DNA of 8,384 nucleotides. Origin: Rickettsia typhi (GTDB lineage Bacteria; Pseudomonadota; Alphaproteobacteria; Rickettsiales; UBA1997). Numbering within the stretch: position 1 is the stretch's first letter; every line of letters begins with the position of its first letter. Positions 1 to 7,149 of the stretch are shown here, piece by piece. The notes beneath the pieces are model-generated. The model had not been told where the DNA came from. It did no database searches and worked only from the letters and a program-made list of their open reading frames with translations. The stretch is taken from contig CAMDAI010000051.1 in assembly GCA_945888585.1 (NCBI GenBank), positions 1 through 8,384 of the forward strand, in the 5' to 3' direction. A program made the position numbers and the translations under genes.

Positions 1-2
1 AT

Positions 3-170
3 TGCTATTATAGGGTATGGAATTTTAGTAACAATAATTGGACAGAAAGAAAGAGATGTGCTAATAATACATTTTCTAGATACTACGATCAGTCAGGTAA
101 TCAAAAAACAACATATTTAGACGCCGATGGAAATGTAAAAACATATCCCGAAATACCATATGTGGAATAA
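3..170 (+). CDS. C-terminal end of an unidentified protein (5' truncated)
   Basis: This frame is open from the window edge to a TAA at 168-170, giving 55 residues, and its stop lies 2 bases before the thiD start. That tight spacing fits an operon-like neighbour. The readable tail is polar and rich in Tyr, Asn and Trp, with a DADGNVKTYPEIPYVE ending; I see no membrane segment and do not recognise a family. Fifty-five codons without a stop in such AT-rich DNA is suggestive but not proof. A competing frame from base 1 to a TAG at 118-120 would give a hydrophobic 39-residue tail and cannot be excluded. I prefer this frame for its length, its soluble-protein-like composition and its position. The start lies outside the window. 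Confidence 0.45.
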   Translation, partial: CYYRVWNFSNNNWTERKRCANNTFSRYYDQSGNQKTTYLDADGNVKTYPEIPYVE

Positions 171-172
171 AC

Positions 173-970
173 ATGATTAACTATAAAATACTATCAATTG
201 CCGGCTCAGATTCAATTGGCGGAGCTGGAATTCAAGCAGATATAAAAACTGCAACTTCATTAAAAACCTATATTGCCACCGCCATAACTTGCATCACCTC
301 TCAAGATAGTAGAAAAGTTTATGAAATATCCTATCTTTCAACTGATCTTGTTAAAAACCAAATTGAAGTTGTCTTAAATGACATCAAAATTAATGCGATT
401 AAAACCGGAATGTTAGGAAATTCAGAAATCACCAAATCAGTTAGTAAAATTCTTAAAACAAAAGCCAAAAATATTCCGCTTATAGTTGATCCGGTAATGA
501 TAGCAACCAGTGGGGATTCTCTTTTAAAACAAGATGCTGTTACAACTGTAAAAAAATATTTAATCCCCATTGCTTATCTAGTAACTCCAAACATTATTGA
601 AGCTGAATTATTGTCAGATATCAAAATAAACAAAATTTCCGATATGGAGCTAGCTGCAAAAAAAATATTAGAGTTAGGAGCAAAAAATGTTCTAATTAAA
701 GGAGGTCATTTTAATAATAAAAATAAAAAAATTTATCATTTATTAATGGATAAAAATAATAAAAAAATAATTTTTAGTAATAATCGTTTACCAATTAAAA
801 ATATCCATGGAACCGGATGTACTTTATCTGCAGCTATAACTAGCTTTATTGCTAAAGGCTATAATTTGGAAGACTCAGTAAAAAAATCAAATCGCTTCGT
901 TTATAATACGATAAAAAACGGAGAAAAAATTGGTCGTGGCAGCTGGATATTAAATCATTTTTATTGTTGA
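173..970 (+). CDS. thiD: Hydroxymethylpyrimidine / phosphomethylpyrimidine kinase
   Basis: Ribokinase-fold ThiD of 265 residues, matching the usual length of about 266. It phosphorylates 4-amino-5-hydroxymethyl-2-methylpyrimidine (HMP) to HMP-P and then HMP-PP, the pyrimidine half of thiamine, in the cytoplasm. Visible motifs in order are AGSD (10-13) and GGAGIQAD (16-23) for the substrate site, KTGML (77-81), VDPVM (105-109), TPN plus Glu143 (138-143), KGGH (176-179) and the anion-hole block HGTGCTL (212-218) with Cys216. The GTGC form, instead of the GTGD typical of pyridoxal kinases of the PdxK type, supports ThiD, although a side activity on pyridoxal cannot be excluded. The ATG at 173 gives the normal N-terminus (MINYKILSIAGSD). 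It has only a weak upstream GGA, so translation may depend on the preceding gene. It is followed 18 bases later by thiL, the last enzyme of the same pathway. No TPP riboswitch fits in the 2-base gap before it. Ends in TGA. Confidence 0.93.
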   Translation: MINYKILSIAGSDSIGGAGIQADIKTATSLKTYIATAITCITSQDSRKVYEISYLSTDLVKNQIEVVLNDIKINAIKTGMLGNSEITKSVSKILKTKAKNIPLIVDPVMIATSGDSLLKQDAVTTVKKYLIPIAYLVTPNIIEAELLSDIKINKISDMELAAKKILELGAKNVLIKGGHFNNKNKKIYHLLMDKNNKKIIFSNNRLPIKNIHGTGCTLSAAITSFIAKGYNLEDSVKKSNRFVYNTIKNGEKIGRGSWILNHFYC

Positions 971-988
971 ACCAATTGGTAATTTAAC

Positions 989-1969
989 ATGGATGAATTT
1001 CAAACAATAAAAAAACACTTTCTTCCACTCACTAATAAAATTTCTGCATCGGGAAATTTAGAAGATGATATTGCTAAAATCTCATTAAATAAAAATGAAT
1101 ATTTAATTTTAAGCAAAGATTTGATGATTGAAGATGTTCATTTCAAAAAATCTGATGGAGCCTATAAAATTGCCAGCAAACTACTAATCTCAAATTTATC
1201 CGATCTTGCTTCATCAGGAGCAAAACCATTATACTATATGCTAGGATTTTCTTTGGGTAAAAATCTGGACAAAAAATTTATATCTGATTTTTGTTCTGGC
1301 TTAAAAGATATAAGTAAAAAATACAAAATTTCACTAATTGGTGGAGATAGCGTTTCATCGCCAGATCGACTTTTTTTTAGCGTAACCATTTTTGGTATTA
1401 AAAATAAAAATGACGCTGACTTAAGTAGAAATTTAGGAAAAAATGGAGATTTGATATTTGTTTCTGGAACTATAGGAGACGCCTTTCTTGGTTTACAAAT
1501 TCAAAAAAATAAATGGCAAAAAAATGATTATTTACTATCTAGACATTTTTTTCCAACAGCACAAATCAGACTTGGTAGAGCTCTTGCAAAAAATAAATTA
1601 GCTAAGGCCGCAATTGACATATCTGATGGTCTTCTTGCTGACCTAAATCATATTTGCCAAGCTTCAAAATTAGACGCAACTATTTATCAAGACAAAATTC
1701 CTCTTTCTCAAGAAGCACAATTGTTTTTAAAACAAAATAAAAATTTTAATATCCATGATTTAGTTGCTGGTGGTGATGATTATGAATTAATTTTCTCAGC
1801 AGATAAAAAATTTCAAAAAAAAATTGAAGAATTATCAAAAAAATTAAAAACTCCCATAACCTGTATTGGTAAATTAACCAAACCAAAAAATAAAAAACCT
1901 AAAATATATCTTTTAAATAATTTAAATCAATCAATACCAATATCTAATTACGGATATAAACATTATTAA
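989..1969 (+). CDS. thiL: Thiamine-monophosphate kinase
   Basis: ThiL of 326 residues (E. coli 325) performs the ATP-dependent conversion of thiamine monophosphate to thiamine diphosphate, the active cofactor. It belongs to the PurM/AIR-synthase-like ATP-grasp-unrelated superfamily. Visible motifs are an N-terminal acidic EDD at 25-27 in place of the usual GDD, NLSDLASSGAKP (69-80), LIGGDS (116-121), AIDISDGLLADL (208-219), GGDDYELIF (261-269) and the ending GYKHY, equivalent to GYDHF in E. coli. The Asp residues expected to bind magnesium and phosphate are retained (26, 27, 120, 210, 213). The ATG at 989 gives a family-typical N-terminus; only a weak GGT precedes it. Homopolymer runs are frequent, including T8 at 1371-1378 and A9 at 1815-1823, but the frame is intact. 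Together with thiD it suggests synthesis or salvage of TPP. The intervening step, ThiE, is not in the window. Confidence 0.93.
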   Translation: MDEFQTIKKHFLPLTNKISASGNLEDDIAKISLNKNEYLILSKDLMIEDVHFKKSDGAYKIASKLLISNLSDLASSGAKPLYYMLGFSLGKNLDKKFISDFCSGLKDISKKYKISLIGGDSVSSPDRLFFSVTIFGIKNKNDADLSRNLGKNGDLIFVSGTIGDAFLGLQIQKNKWQKNDYLLSRHFFPTAQIRLGRALAKNKLAKAAIDISDGLLADLNHICQASKLDATIYQDKIPLSQEAQLFLKQNKNFNIHDLVAGGDDYELIFSADKKFQKKIEELSKKLKTPITCIGKLTKPKNKKPKIYLLNNLNQSIPISNYGYKHY

Positions 1970-2135
1970 AGAATTCGTCTTGTCAATTGCGATTCTTACG
2001 ACAATCAAAAACTCAATCTCTAGTTTGTTAAAATCTTTATAGAATTGCCATTGATTATAAAATAAATATCTATAAGCTCACCCCTGCCCTGATTGGCTTG
2101 CTATTTAGATATCAAATTTTTCCAAATTATAGAAA
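1970..2135. other. Intergenic spacer between thiL and nuoM, with a C-rich tract
   Basis: This 166-base spacer is the only gap over 60 bases in the window, and I found no supportable gene, tRNA or clear intrinsic terminator in it. It must separate the thi genes from the nuo genes, so it is the natural place for a nuoM promoter or a transcript end. No convincing -35/-10 pair is present: the best pieces are TTGCCA at 2045-2050 and TATAAG at 2071-2076, but their spacing of 20 bases is too long. The segment 2076-2102 is 17/27 G+C, mostly C, and contains CCCTG twice in tandem (2082-2091). This contrasts sharply with the surrounding AT-rich DNA. A short open stretch in the frame starting at 1971 has no ATG, so I do not call it. 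Confidence 0.6.
2037..2075. repeat. Short AT-rich inverted repeat upstream of nuoM
   Basis: TTATAGA at 2037-2043 is the reverse complement of TCTATAA at 2069-2075, giving 7-base arms around a 25-base loop. The arms are almost all A/T and no T-tract follows, so this is not an intrinsic terminator. It could be a weak operator-like site or simply chance in AT-rich DNA. It sits immediately before the C-rich tract. Confidence 0.25.
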
Positions 2136-3620
2136 ATGAGTAATTTTCCAATTCTATCAACTTTGATTTTTTTGCCTATATTTGGCGCATTATTTATTCT
2201 TTTTTTTGTTAGAAGCGATAAGCCAAATTCCAAAAAAGCTTTATTTGGGTCAGCTCTCCTAACTAGCATTTTTAGCTTTATACTATCATTACAACTTCTT
2301 TTGGATTTCAACAAATCTAATATAGCGTTTCAAGCAATTGAATCTTTCCCCTTAATTTCGGAATATGATATAAAATATTATCTAGGAGTTGATGGTATTT
2401 CACTTTTAATGATTATTTTAACCACCTTTTTAATACCAATATGCTTTCTAATAAGTATTAATCAAATCAAAGAGCGTATCAAAGAATATGTTATTGCTTT
2501 TTTATTATTAGAATCTTTCGTAATCGGATCTTTTGCAGCACTTGATCTAGTTATTTTCTATATCTTCTTTGAAGCAATGTTAATTCCAATGTTTTTAATC
2601 ATTGGTATCTGGGGTGGAAAAAACAGAATTTATGCCTCTTTCAAATTTTTCCTTTATACTTTATTTGGCTCAGTTCTATTCTTGATTGCGTTAATTTACA
2701 TTTGTGTAAAATTTGGCAGTGCTGACATCTTATTTTTAAAATCACAAGTTCCAACTCTCAGTTTCGAAGTACAAAAATGGCTATGGTTAGCATTTTTCGT
2801 ATCTTTTGCAGTAAAAATTCCAATGTTTCCATTTCATACTTGGCTTCCAGATGCTCACGTTCAAGCCCCAACCGCAGGATCAGTTATATTAGCTGGAGTC
2901 TTGATAAAAATTGGCGCTTATGGATTCTTAAGATTTTCTTTACCATTTTTCCCGTTGGCCTCCACATATTTTACGCCCGCTATTTTTTCTCTAAGCGTCA
3001 TTGCTATTATTTATACTTCTCTCATAGCTTTAATGCAGGAAGATATTAAAAAAATGATCGCTTATTCTTCGGTTGCACATATGGGTTTTGTAACTATCGG
3101 CATCTTTTCTTTTAATATGCAAGGCCTCCAAGGTGGTATTTTCCAAATGATCAGCCATGGCCTTGTTTCATCAGCTTTATTCTTATGTGTTGGAGTTATT
3201 TATGACCGAATTCATAGCCGTGAAATCGCTGATTTTGGAGGATTGGTTAATAGAATGCCAAAATATGCTTTATTTGTTATGATATTTACTATGGCTTCAG
3301 TTGGCCTACCAGGAACCAGCGGATTTGTCGGCGAATTTTTAGCAATTATCGGATCCTTCCAATCAAATAAATTAACCGCCATTCTTGCTACAATTGGCGT
3401 AGTTCTTGGTGCTTGTTATATGCTTTGGCTTTATGCCAGAGTTATTTTTGGCGATTTAACTAAATCAAAACTTCAAAATATTTCTGATTTAAACAAAATT
3501 GAATTTGGAGTTTTACTTATAATTGCAGCATTAGTTATATTAATCGGAATTTATCCATCTTTAGTATTAAGATATCTCGATTTACCAGTTCAAGAAATAA
3601 TTAAAAGTTATCATCCATGA
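2136..3620 (+). CDS. nuoM: NADH-quinone oxidoreductase subunit M (complex I)
   Basis: Antiporter-like proton-pumping subunit of the membrane arm of complex I, 494 residues, strongly hydrophobic, with about 14 membrane helices by eye. Key charged residues of the proton channel are all visible: Glu146 in the FFEAMLIPMF helix (E. coli Glu144), Lys227 in SFAVKIPMFPFHTWLPDAH (E. coli Lys234), Lys258 in LIKIGAYG (E. coli Lys265) and Glu400 in GFVGEFL (E. coli Glu407). The block QEDIKKMIAYSSVAHMGFV (301-319) is also diagnostic. The FFEAM and GFVGEF motifs favour NuoM over the paralogues NuoL and NuoN and over Mrp antiporter subunits. The ATG at 2136 gives a typical first helix and is preceded only by a weak AGAAA. 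The usual upstream partner nuoL is absent; thiL lies there instead. The stop codon TGA overlaps the nuoN start. Confidence 0.96.
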   Translation: MSNFPILSTLIFLPIFGALFILFFVRSDKPNSKKALFGSALLTSIFSFILSLQLLLDFNKSNIAFQAIESFPLISEYDIKYYLGVDGISLLMIILTTFLIPICFLISINQIKERIKEYVIAFLLLESFVIGSFAALDLVIFYIFFEAMLIPMFLIIGIWGGKNRIYASFKFFLYTLFGSVLFLIALIYICVKFGSADILFLKSQVPTLSFEVQKWLWLAFFVSFAVKIPMFPFHTWLPDAHVQAPTAGSVILAGVLIKIGAYGFLRFSLPFFPLASTYFTPAIFSLSVIAIIYTSLIALMQEDIKKMIAYSSVAHMGFVTIGIFSFNMQGLQGGIFQMISHGLVSSALFLCVGVIYDRIHSREIADFGGLVNRMPKYALFVMIFTMASVGLPGTSGFVGEFLAIIGSFQSNKLTAILATIGVVLGACYMLWLYARVIFGDLTKSKLQNISDLNKIEFGVLLIIAALVILIGIYPSLVLRYLDLPVQEIIKSYHP

Positions 3621-5071
3621 ATTTTATAATAATATTTCCAGAAATTATCTTATTTGTTGGCGCATTAATAATTTTGATGCTTGATATTTTTTTAGGAAAA
3701 TATTTAAAAAACTTTGCTCCCCGAATAGCTTTCATCGGATCAATAGTATTTTCCATTGCTAGCCTTACCTCCGTAATAATTAATAGCGGCGTATATGCAT
3801 CATCTTTTGAATATATGGTATCAATTAATCCCTTTATTTCTCTGGTTAAAACTATTGTTGTCTTACTATTAATTACGGTTCTATTTATTTCAGGAAATTT
3901 TATCCAATCAGAAAAAAGAATAAGCGCTGAATTTGTGGCACTTACAATGATTGCTACTAGCGGATCTCTTCTTTTATTATCTGCCAATGATTTACTTGCT
4001 TTTTATATGGCTTTAGAATTGCAAAGCCTTCCTCTTTATATTCTTGCGGCAATAAAAAGAGATAGTTCTAAATCTTCAGAAGCTGGTATAAAATATTTTA
4101 TTCTAGGTGCCGTAGCATCAGGAATATTGTTGCTAGGCATTTCATTTGTATATGGCTTTTATGGAAGTACTAATATCGGACAAATTATTTCCGGAGTTAA
4201 AAATGGCAGCGCCTCTATTGGCCTATTATTCGGATTTATTCTGATCATGACTGCTATGTTTTTTAAAAGTTCAGCAGCTCCTTTTCATATGTGGACCCCG
4301 GATGTTTATGAAGGATCAACCACTGTTGTCACTAGTTTTTTTGCCTCAGTTATTAAAGTAGTTTCGGTGTTTGTACTGCTTAGAATTTATATTAGCATTA
4401 TTGGAATTTGGCCCAATATTAATCAAATTTTAATTATCGTCTCTATATTATCTTTACTAATTGGAAGTCTTGGGGCTATTAAACAAACTAATCTAAAAAG
4501 ATTACTGGCCTACAGCAGCATTGGACATGTCGGTTTCATTACAGCTGGTATTTTAACTGGCGGATTCGAAGGAATTAAATCAGTAATTCTATATATGGCA
4601 ATTTACGGAACCTTAACAGTTGGAAGCTTTGCCTTTTTAATTCTTCTTAAAAATCAAAATCCGTTAAGTAATGACCCTGATAAACAAAATGATGACACCT
4701 ATGATATTTCATCTTTAGCATTAATTGCCAGAAAAAGCCCGATAGCAGCAATGTCTATGGCTGTTATTATGTTTTCTATGGCTGGAATTCCTCCATTAGC
4801 CGGCTTTTTTGCTAAATTTTACATTTTAATTGCAGTTGTAAAACAAGAACTTTACACCCTTGCTATAATCGCGGTAATTACTTCAGTCATAAGTGCTTTT
4901 TATTATTTAAGGATAATAAAAATAATGTATTTCGACAATAAGGAAAAAAGTAATATTCAAATCGACTCCAATAACAACGCATTACTCGTTTTGATTGTTG
5001 CAGCATTAATTAATTTATTATTATTTATTTTTTTAAAACCTCTTTTATCAATAATTGATAACGTTTTTTAA
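3617..5071 (+). CDS. nuoN: NADH-quinone oxidoreductase subunit N (complex I)
   Basis: Third antiporter-like subunit of the complex I membrane arm, 484 residues (E. coli 485), with about 14 predicted membrane helices. Proton-path residues are present: Glu134 in the ALELQSLPLYIL helix (E. coli Glu133), Lys217 in FFKSSAAPFHMWTPDVYEG (E. coli Lys217), Lys247 in SVIKVVSVF (E. coli Lys247) and Lys400 in GFFAKFYI (E. coli Lys395). The block KQTNLKRLLAYSSIGHVGF (289-307) is the family signature. A polar loop rich in Asn and Asp (346-362) separates two late helices. Its ATG overlaps the nuoM stop as ATGA (3617-3620) and no Shine-Dalgarno is visible, so translational coupling to nuoM is likely and would favour equal production of the two subunits. 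In many alphaproteobacteria birA and coaX follow nuoN; here aroA follows after 52 bases. Confidence 0.96.
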   Translation: MNFIIIFPEIILFVGALIILMLDIFLGKYLKNFAPRIAFIGSIVFSIASLTSVIINSGVYASSFEYMVSINPFISLVKTIVVLLLITVLFISGNFIQSEKRISAEFVALTMIATSGSLLLLSANDLLAFYMALELQSLPLYILAAIKRDSSKSSEAGIKYFILGAVASGILLLGISFVYGFYGSTNIGQIISGVKNGSASIGLLFGFILIMTAMFFKSSAAPFHMWTPDVYEGSTTVVTSFFASVIKVVSVFVLLRIYISIIGIWPNINQILIIVSILSLLIGSLGAIKQTNLKRLLAYSSIGHVGFITAGILTGGFEGIKSVILYMAIYGTLTVGSFAFLILLKNQNPLSNDPDKQNDDTYDISSLALIARKSPIAAMSMAVIMFSMAGIPPLAGFFAKFYILIAVVKQELYTLAIIAVITSVISAFYYLRIIKIMYFDNKEKSNIQIDSNNNALLVLIVAALINLLLFIFLKPLLSIIDNVF

Positions 5072-5074
5072 TAA

Positions 5075-5098
5075 AATGATTATTTCACTCTTATCATT
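5075..5098. repeat. Weak inverted repeat after nuoN
   Basis: AATGAT at 5075-5080 is complementary to ATCATT at 5093-5098 around a 12-base loop. It begins just after the nuoN stop, where a terminator could sit, but the stem is AT-rich and no run of T follows. I regard it as at best a minor mRNA hairpin and more probably chance. Confidence 0.2.
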
Positions 5099-5112
5099 CT
5101 CAATACTTAAAT

Positions 5113-5116
5113 AGAG
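5113..5116 (+). promoter_or_regulatory. Shine-Dalgarno deciding the aroA start
   Basis: AGAG at 5113-5116 lies 7 bases before the ATG at 5124, the usual spacing. A TTG at 5121, directly before that ATG and in the same frame, would be only 4 bases away and is a rarer start codon. This supports the ATG at 5124 as the true start. Confidence 0.55.
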
Positions 5117-5123
5117 TAAGTTG

Positions 5124-6479
5124 ATGATCAACAAAAATAATTCTACTTCCTTAATTTCCTCAGAAACTAACTCTATCATAAAAGGTGAGATAGAAGTTCC
5201 TGGAGATAAATCTATATCTCATCGAGCTTTGATTTTTGCAGCACTTGCTAATGGAAAAAGCACAATTTCCAATTTATTGGAGGGAGAAGATGTTTTAAGA
5301 ACTGCTTCTGCATTACAAAAAATGGGAGTTCAAATTAATAGAAATGAGGATCTAACTTGGCAAGTTAATGGATCTGGCATTGCAGGCCTAATGGAACCAA
5401 GTGATGTACTTGACATGGGAAATTCTGGAACAGCAGCAAGACTGCTAATGGGATTAGTAACGCCATTTAATTTTAATAGCTTTTTTACTGGTGATGACTC
5501 GCTCAGAAAAAGACCAATGCAAAGAGTTTTTGAACCTCTTACCAAAATCGGTGCTAAAATTATTTCCAGACAAAATAATATTTTGCCAGCTCTTCTAATT
5601 GGATCATCAGAACCAATTCCGATTAACTATACTATGAAAGTAGCTTCTGCTCAAGTTAAAAGCTCCATTCTTTTGGCAGCATTAAATACAGCAGGAACAA
5701 CAATAATAACTGAACCGGAAAAATGTCGTAATCATACTGAAATTATGATGAATTTCTTAGGATTGGAAATTAAAGTTGATGATATAGAAATTAGCGGAAA
5801 AATCGGCAGTAAGATTTCCTATCAAAGTGGACAAGAATTTAATGCCAATGATTTTATTATTCCTGGCGATATATCATCTGCAGCTTTTATAATTGTTGCT
5901 GCTCTTATAATACCAAATTCAAAAGTTAGAATTAACAATGTTGGTGTTAATCCGCTTCGGGACGGAATCATCAAAACCTTAAAAGAAATGGGTGGTAACA
6001 TCGAACTTAAAAATCAAAGATTGGTTGCGGGAGAAAAAGTTGCCGATTTAATAGTTGAGTACAGTAAATTAAAAGGCATTGATATTCCTTCATCTAGAGC
6101 TCCAAAAATGATTGATGAATATCCAATACTAGCAATTGCCGCTGCCAATGCTGAAGGAATTACAACAATGAATGGAGTAGCAGAATTAAAAGTCAAAGAG
6201 AGTAACCGTCTGGGTGCTATTGCTGATGGTCTTCAAAATTGCGGTGTAAAAATTAAAATTGGCGAAGATTCATTAGAAATAACTGGCGGATTTAAACAAC
6301 CAAAAGATCTTGTTCGGGTTAAAACTCACCTAGATCATAGAATTGCTATGTCTTTTTTGATTATGGGTCTTATTATTAAAAATGGTGTAGAAATCGATGA
6401 TTGCAATATGATCAATACTAGTTTTCCAACTTTTATTGAGATATTTAATAAATTCGGAATTACCTTTAAAAAATCTTAA
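5124..6479 (+). CDS. aroA: 3-phosphoshikimate 1-carboxyvinyltransferase (EPSP synthase)
   Basis: AroA joins phosphoenolpyruvate to shikimate-3-phosphate to make EPSP, the sixth step of the shikimate pathway leading to chorismate and aromatic amino acids. The protein has 451 residues from the ATG at 5124; a TTG at 5121 would add one. After a polar tail of about 20 residues come [10 protein letters not shown] (26-35, Lys29), [15 protein letters not shown] (97-111), RPMQRV (130-135), SAQVKS (175-180), RNHTE (202-206), MIDEYPILA (329-337, catalytic Asp331), [10 protein letters not shown] (356-365, Glu359) and DHRIAMSF (404-411). SAQVK and RxHxE resemble the group that includes Agrobacterium CP4. 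However, the motif GNSGTA has Gly102 where CP4 has Ala, and NPLR replaces the NxTR motif. All expected catalytic residues are present, so it should be active. leuD follows after 5 bases, suggesting cotranscription. The more usual alphaproteobacterial followers cmk and rpsA are not here. Confidence 0.95.
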   Translation: MINKNNSTSLISSETNSIIKGEIEVPGDKSISHRALIFAALANGKSTISNLLEGEDVLRTASALQKMGVQINRNEDLTWQVNGSGIAGLMEPSDVLDMGNSGTAARLLMGLVTPFNFNSFFTGDDSLRKRPMQRVFEPLTKIGAKIISRQNNILPALLIGSSEPIPINYTMKVASAQVKSSILLAALNTAGTTIITEPEKCRNHTEIMMNFLGLEIKVDDIEISGKIGSKISYQSGQEFNANDFIIPGDISSAAFIIVAALIIPNSKVRINNVGVNPLRDGIIKTLKEMGGNIELKNQRLVAGEKVADLIVEYSKLKGIDIPSSRAPKMIDEYPILAIAAANAEGITTMNGVAELKVKESNRLGAIADGLQNCGVKIKIGEDSLEITGGFKQPKDLVRVKTHLDHRIAMSFLIMGLIIKNGVEIDDCNMINTSFPTFIEIFNKFGITFKKS

Positions 6480-6484
6480 AAACT

Positions 6485-7102
6485 ATGGAAAAATTTAACA
6501 TCTTAGAAGCAACGGCAGCACCACTAGAATTAATCAATATCGACACCGATATGATTATTCCAAAACAATTTCTAAAAACAATTAAAAGAACTGGCTTGGG
6601 AAAAAATCTTTTTCATGAAATGCGTTATGATTTAGATGGCAAGGAAATTGCAGATTTTATTCTCAATGCCGATGACCATAAAAACTCTAAGATTTTAGTA
6701 ACTGGCGATAATTTTGGTTGCGGATCTAGCAGAGAACATGCTCCATGGGCATTACTTGATTTTGGCATAAAATGCATCATTGCTCCATCTTTTGCTGACA
6801 TTTTTTATAATAACTGTTTTAAAAATGGCATATTACCAATTAAACTAGATAATGACAAAGTAAGTGAGTTAATGAAGCTTGCAAAACAAACTGATAATAA
6901 TTTTGTTATCGATTTACCTAAACAAGAAATTAGAGCTGGTAATAAAATTTATAAATTTGATCTAGATTCTTTTAGAAAAGAGTGTTTAATTGACGGCTTA
7001 GATGATATTGGATTAACTCTTAAAAAAGAAAATAGAATTAATCAATTTGAATTAAAAAATAAGCAAGAGTTACCTTGGTTACATAAGGGATCTAATGCTT
7101 AA
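6485..7102 (+). CDS. leuD: 3-isopropylmalate dehydratase small subunit
   Basis: Small (swivel-domain) subunit of isopropylmalate isomerase, which with LeuC and its [4Fe-4S] cluster converts 2-isopropylmalate to 3-isopropylmalate in leucine synthesis. It has 205 residues (E. coli about 201). Signature blocks are [13 protein letters not shown] (18-30), [17 protein letters not shown] (74-90), [19 protein letters not shown] (101-119) and the C-terminal [10 protein letters not shown] (171-180), ending in the LPWL segment common in LeuD. The ATG at 6485 matches the family N-terminus, starting five bases after the aroA stop with no clear Shine-Dalgarno, so translation may be coupled to aroA. The catalytic partner leuC and the next enzyme leuB are not in the window and must be encoded elsewhere if the pathway works. 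A small subunit of a related aconitase-family hydratase is the main alternative, but length and motifs favour LeuD. Confidence 0.92.
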   Translation: MEKFNILEATAAPLELINIDTDMIIPKQFLKTIKRTGLGKNLFHEMRYDLDGKEIADFILNADDHKNSKILVTGDNFGCGSSREHAPWALLDFGIKCIIAPSFADIFYNNCFKNGILPIKLDNDKVSELMKLAKQTDNNFVIDLPKQEIRAGNKIYKFDLDSFRKECLIDGLDDIGLTLKKENRINQFELKNKQELPWLHKGSNA

Positions 7103-7137
7103 AATTCATTAACGAAATTAATAAAATAACAAAAAAC

Positions 7138-7144
7138 TAAGGAG
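7138..7144 (+). promoter_or_regulatory. Strong Shine-Dalgarno of fabI
   Basis: TAAGGAG at 7138-7144 is a near-perfect ribosome binding site, 5 bases before the fabI ATG at 7150. It is the only strong one I found in the window; the other starts have weak sites or lean on coupling. It lies in the 47-base leuD-fabI gap, which may also hold a promoter, although I see no convincing -35/-10 pair. Confidence 0.8.
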
Positions 7145-7149
7145 TAAAA

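Noticed and set aside
971..980. Perfect 10-base palindrome ACCAATTGGT in the thiD-thiL gap
   Set aside because: Palindromes of this size are expected about ten times by chance in a window this long, and nothing else marks it as an operator or terminator.
1980..2004. TTGTC...GACAA hairpin after thiL as a terminator
   Set aside because: A five-base stem with a 15-base loop and no following T-tract is too weak for an intrinsic terminator.
1970..2135. Possible tRNA or small RNA in the spacer
   Set aside because: I found no cloverleaf, no T-loop motif and no conserved RNA core; the C-rich tract lacks a matching G-rich arm.
2777..3049. 90-codon + strand frame inside nuoM
   Set aside because: Overlaps the conserved proton-channel region of nuoM in another frame; its Ser/Arg/Tyr-rich translation resembles no protein family.
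3601..3987. 128-codon open frame on the minus strand
   Set aside because: It lies entirely antisense to the well-supported start of nuoN, shows no recognisable motif, and is explained by the composition of the membrane-protein gene on the other strand.
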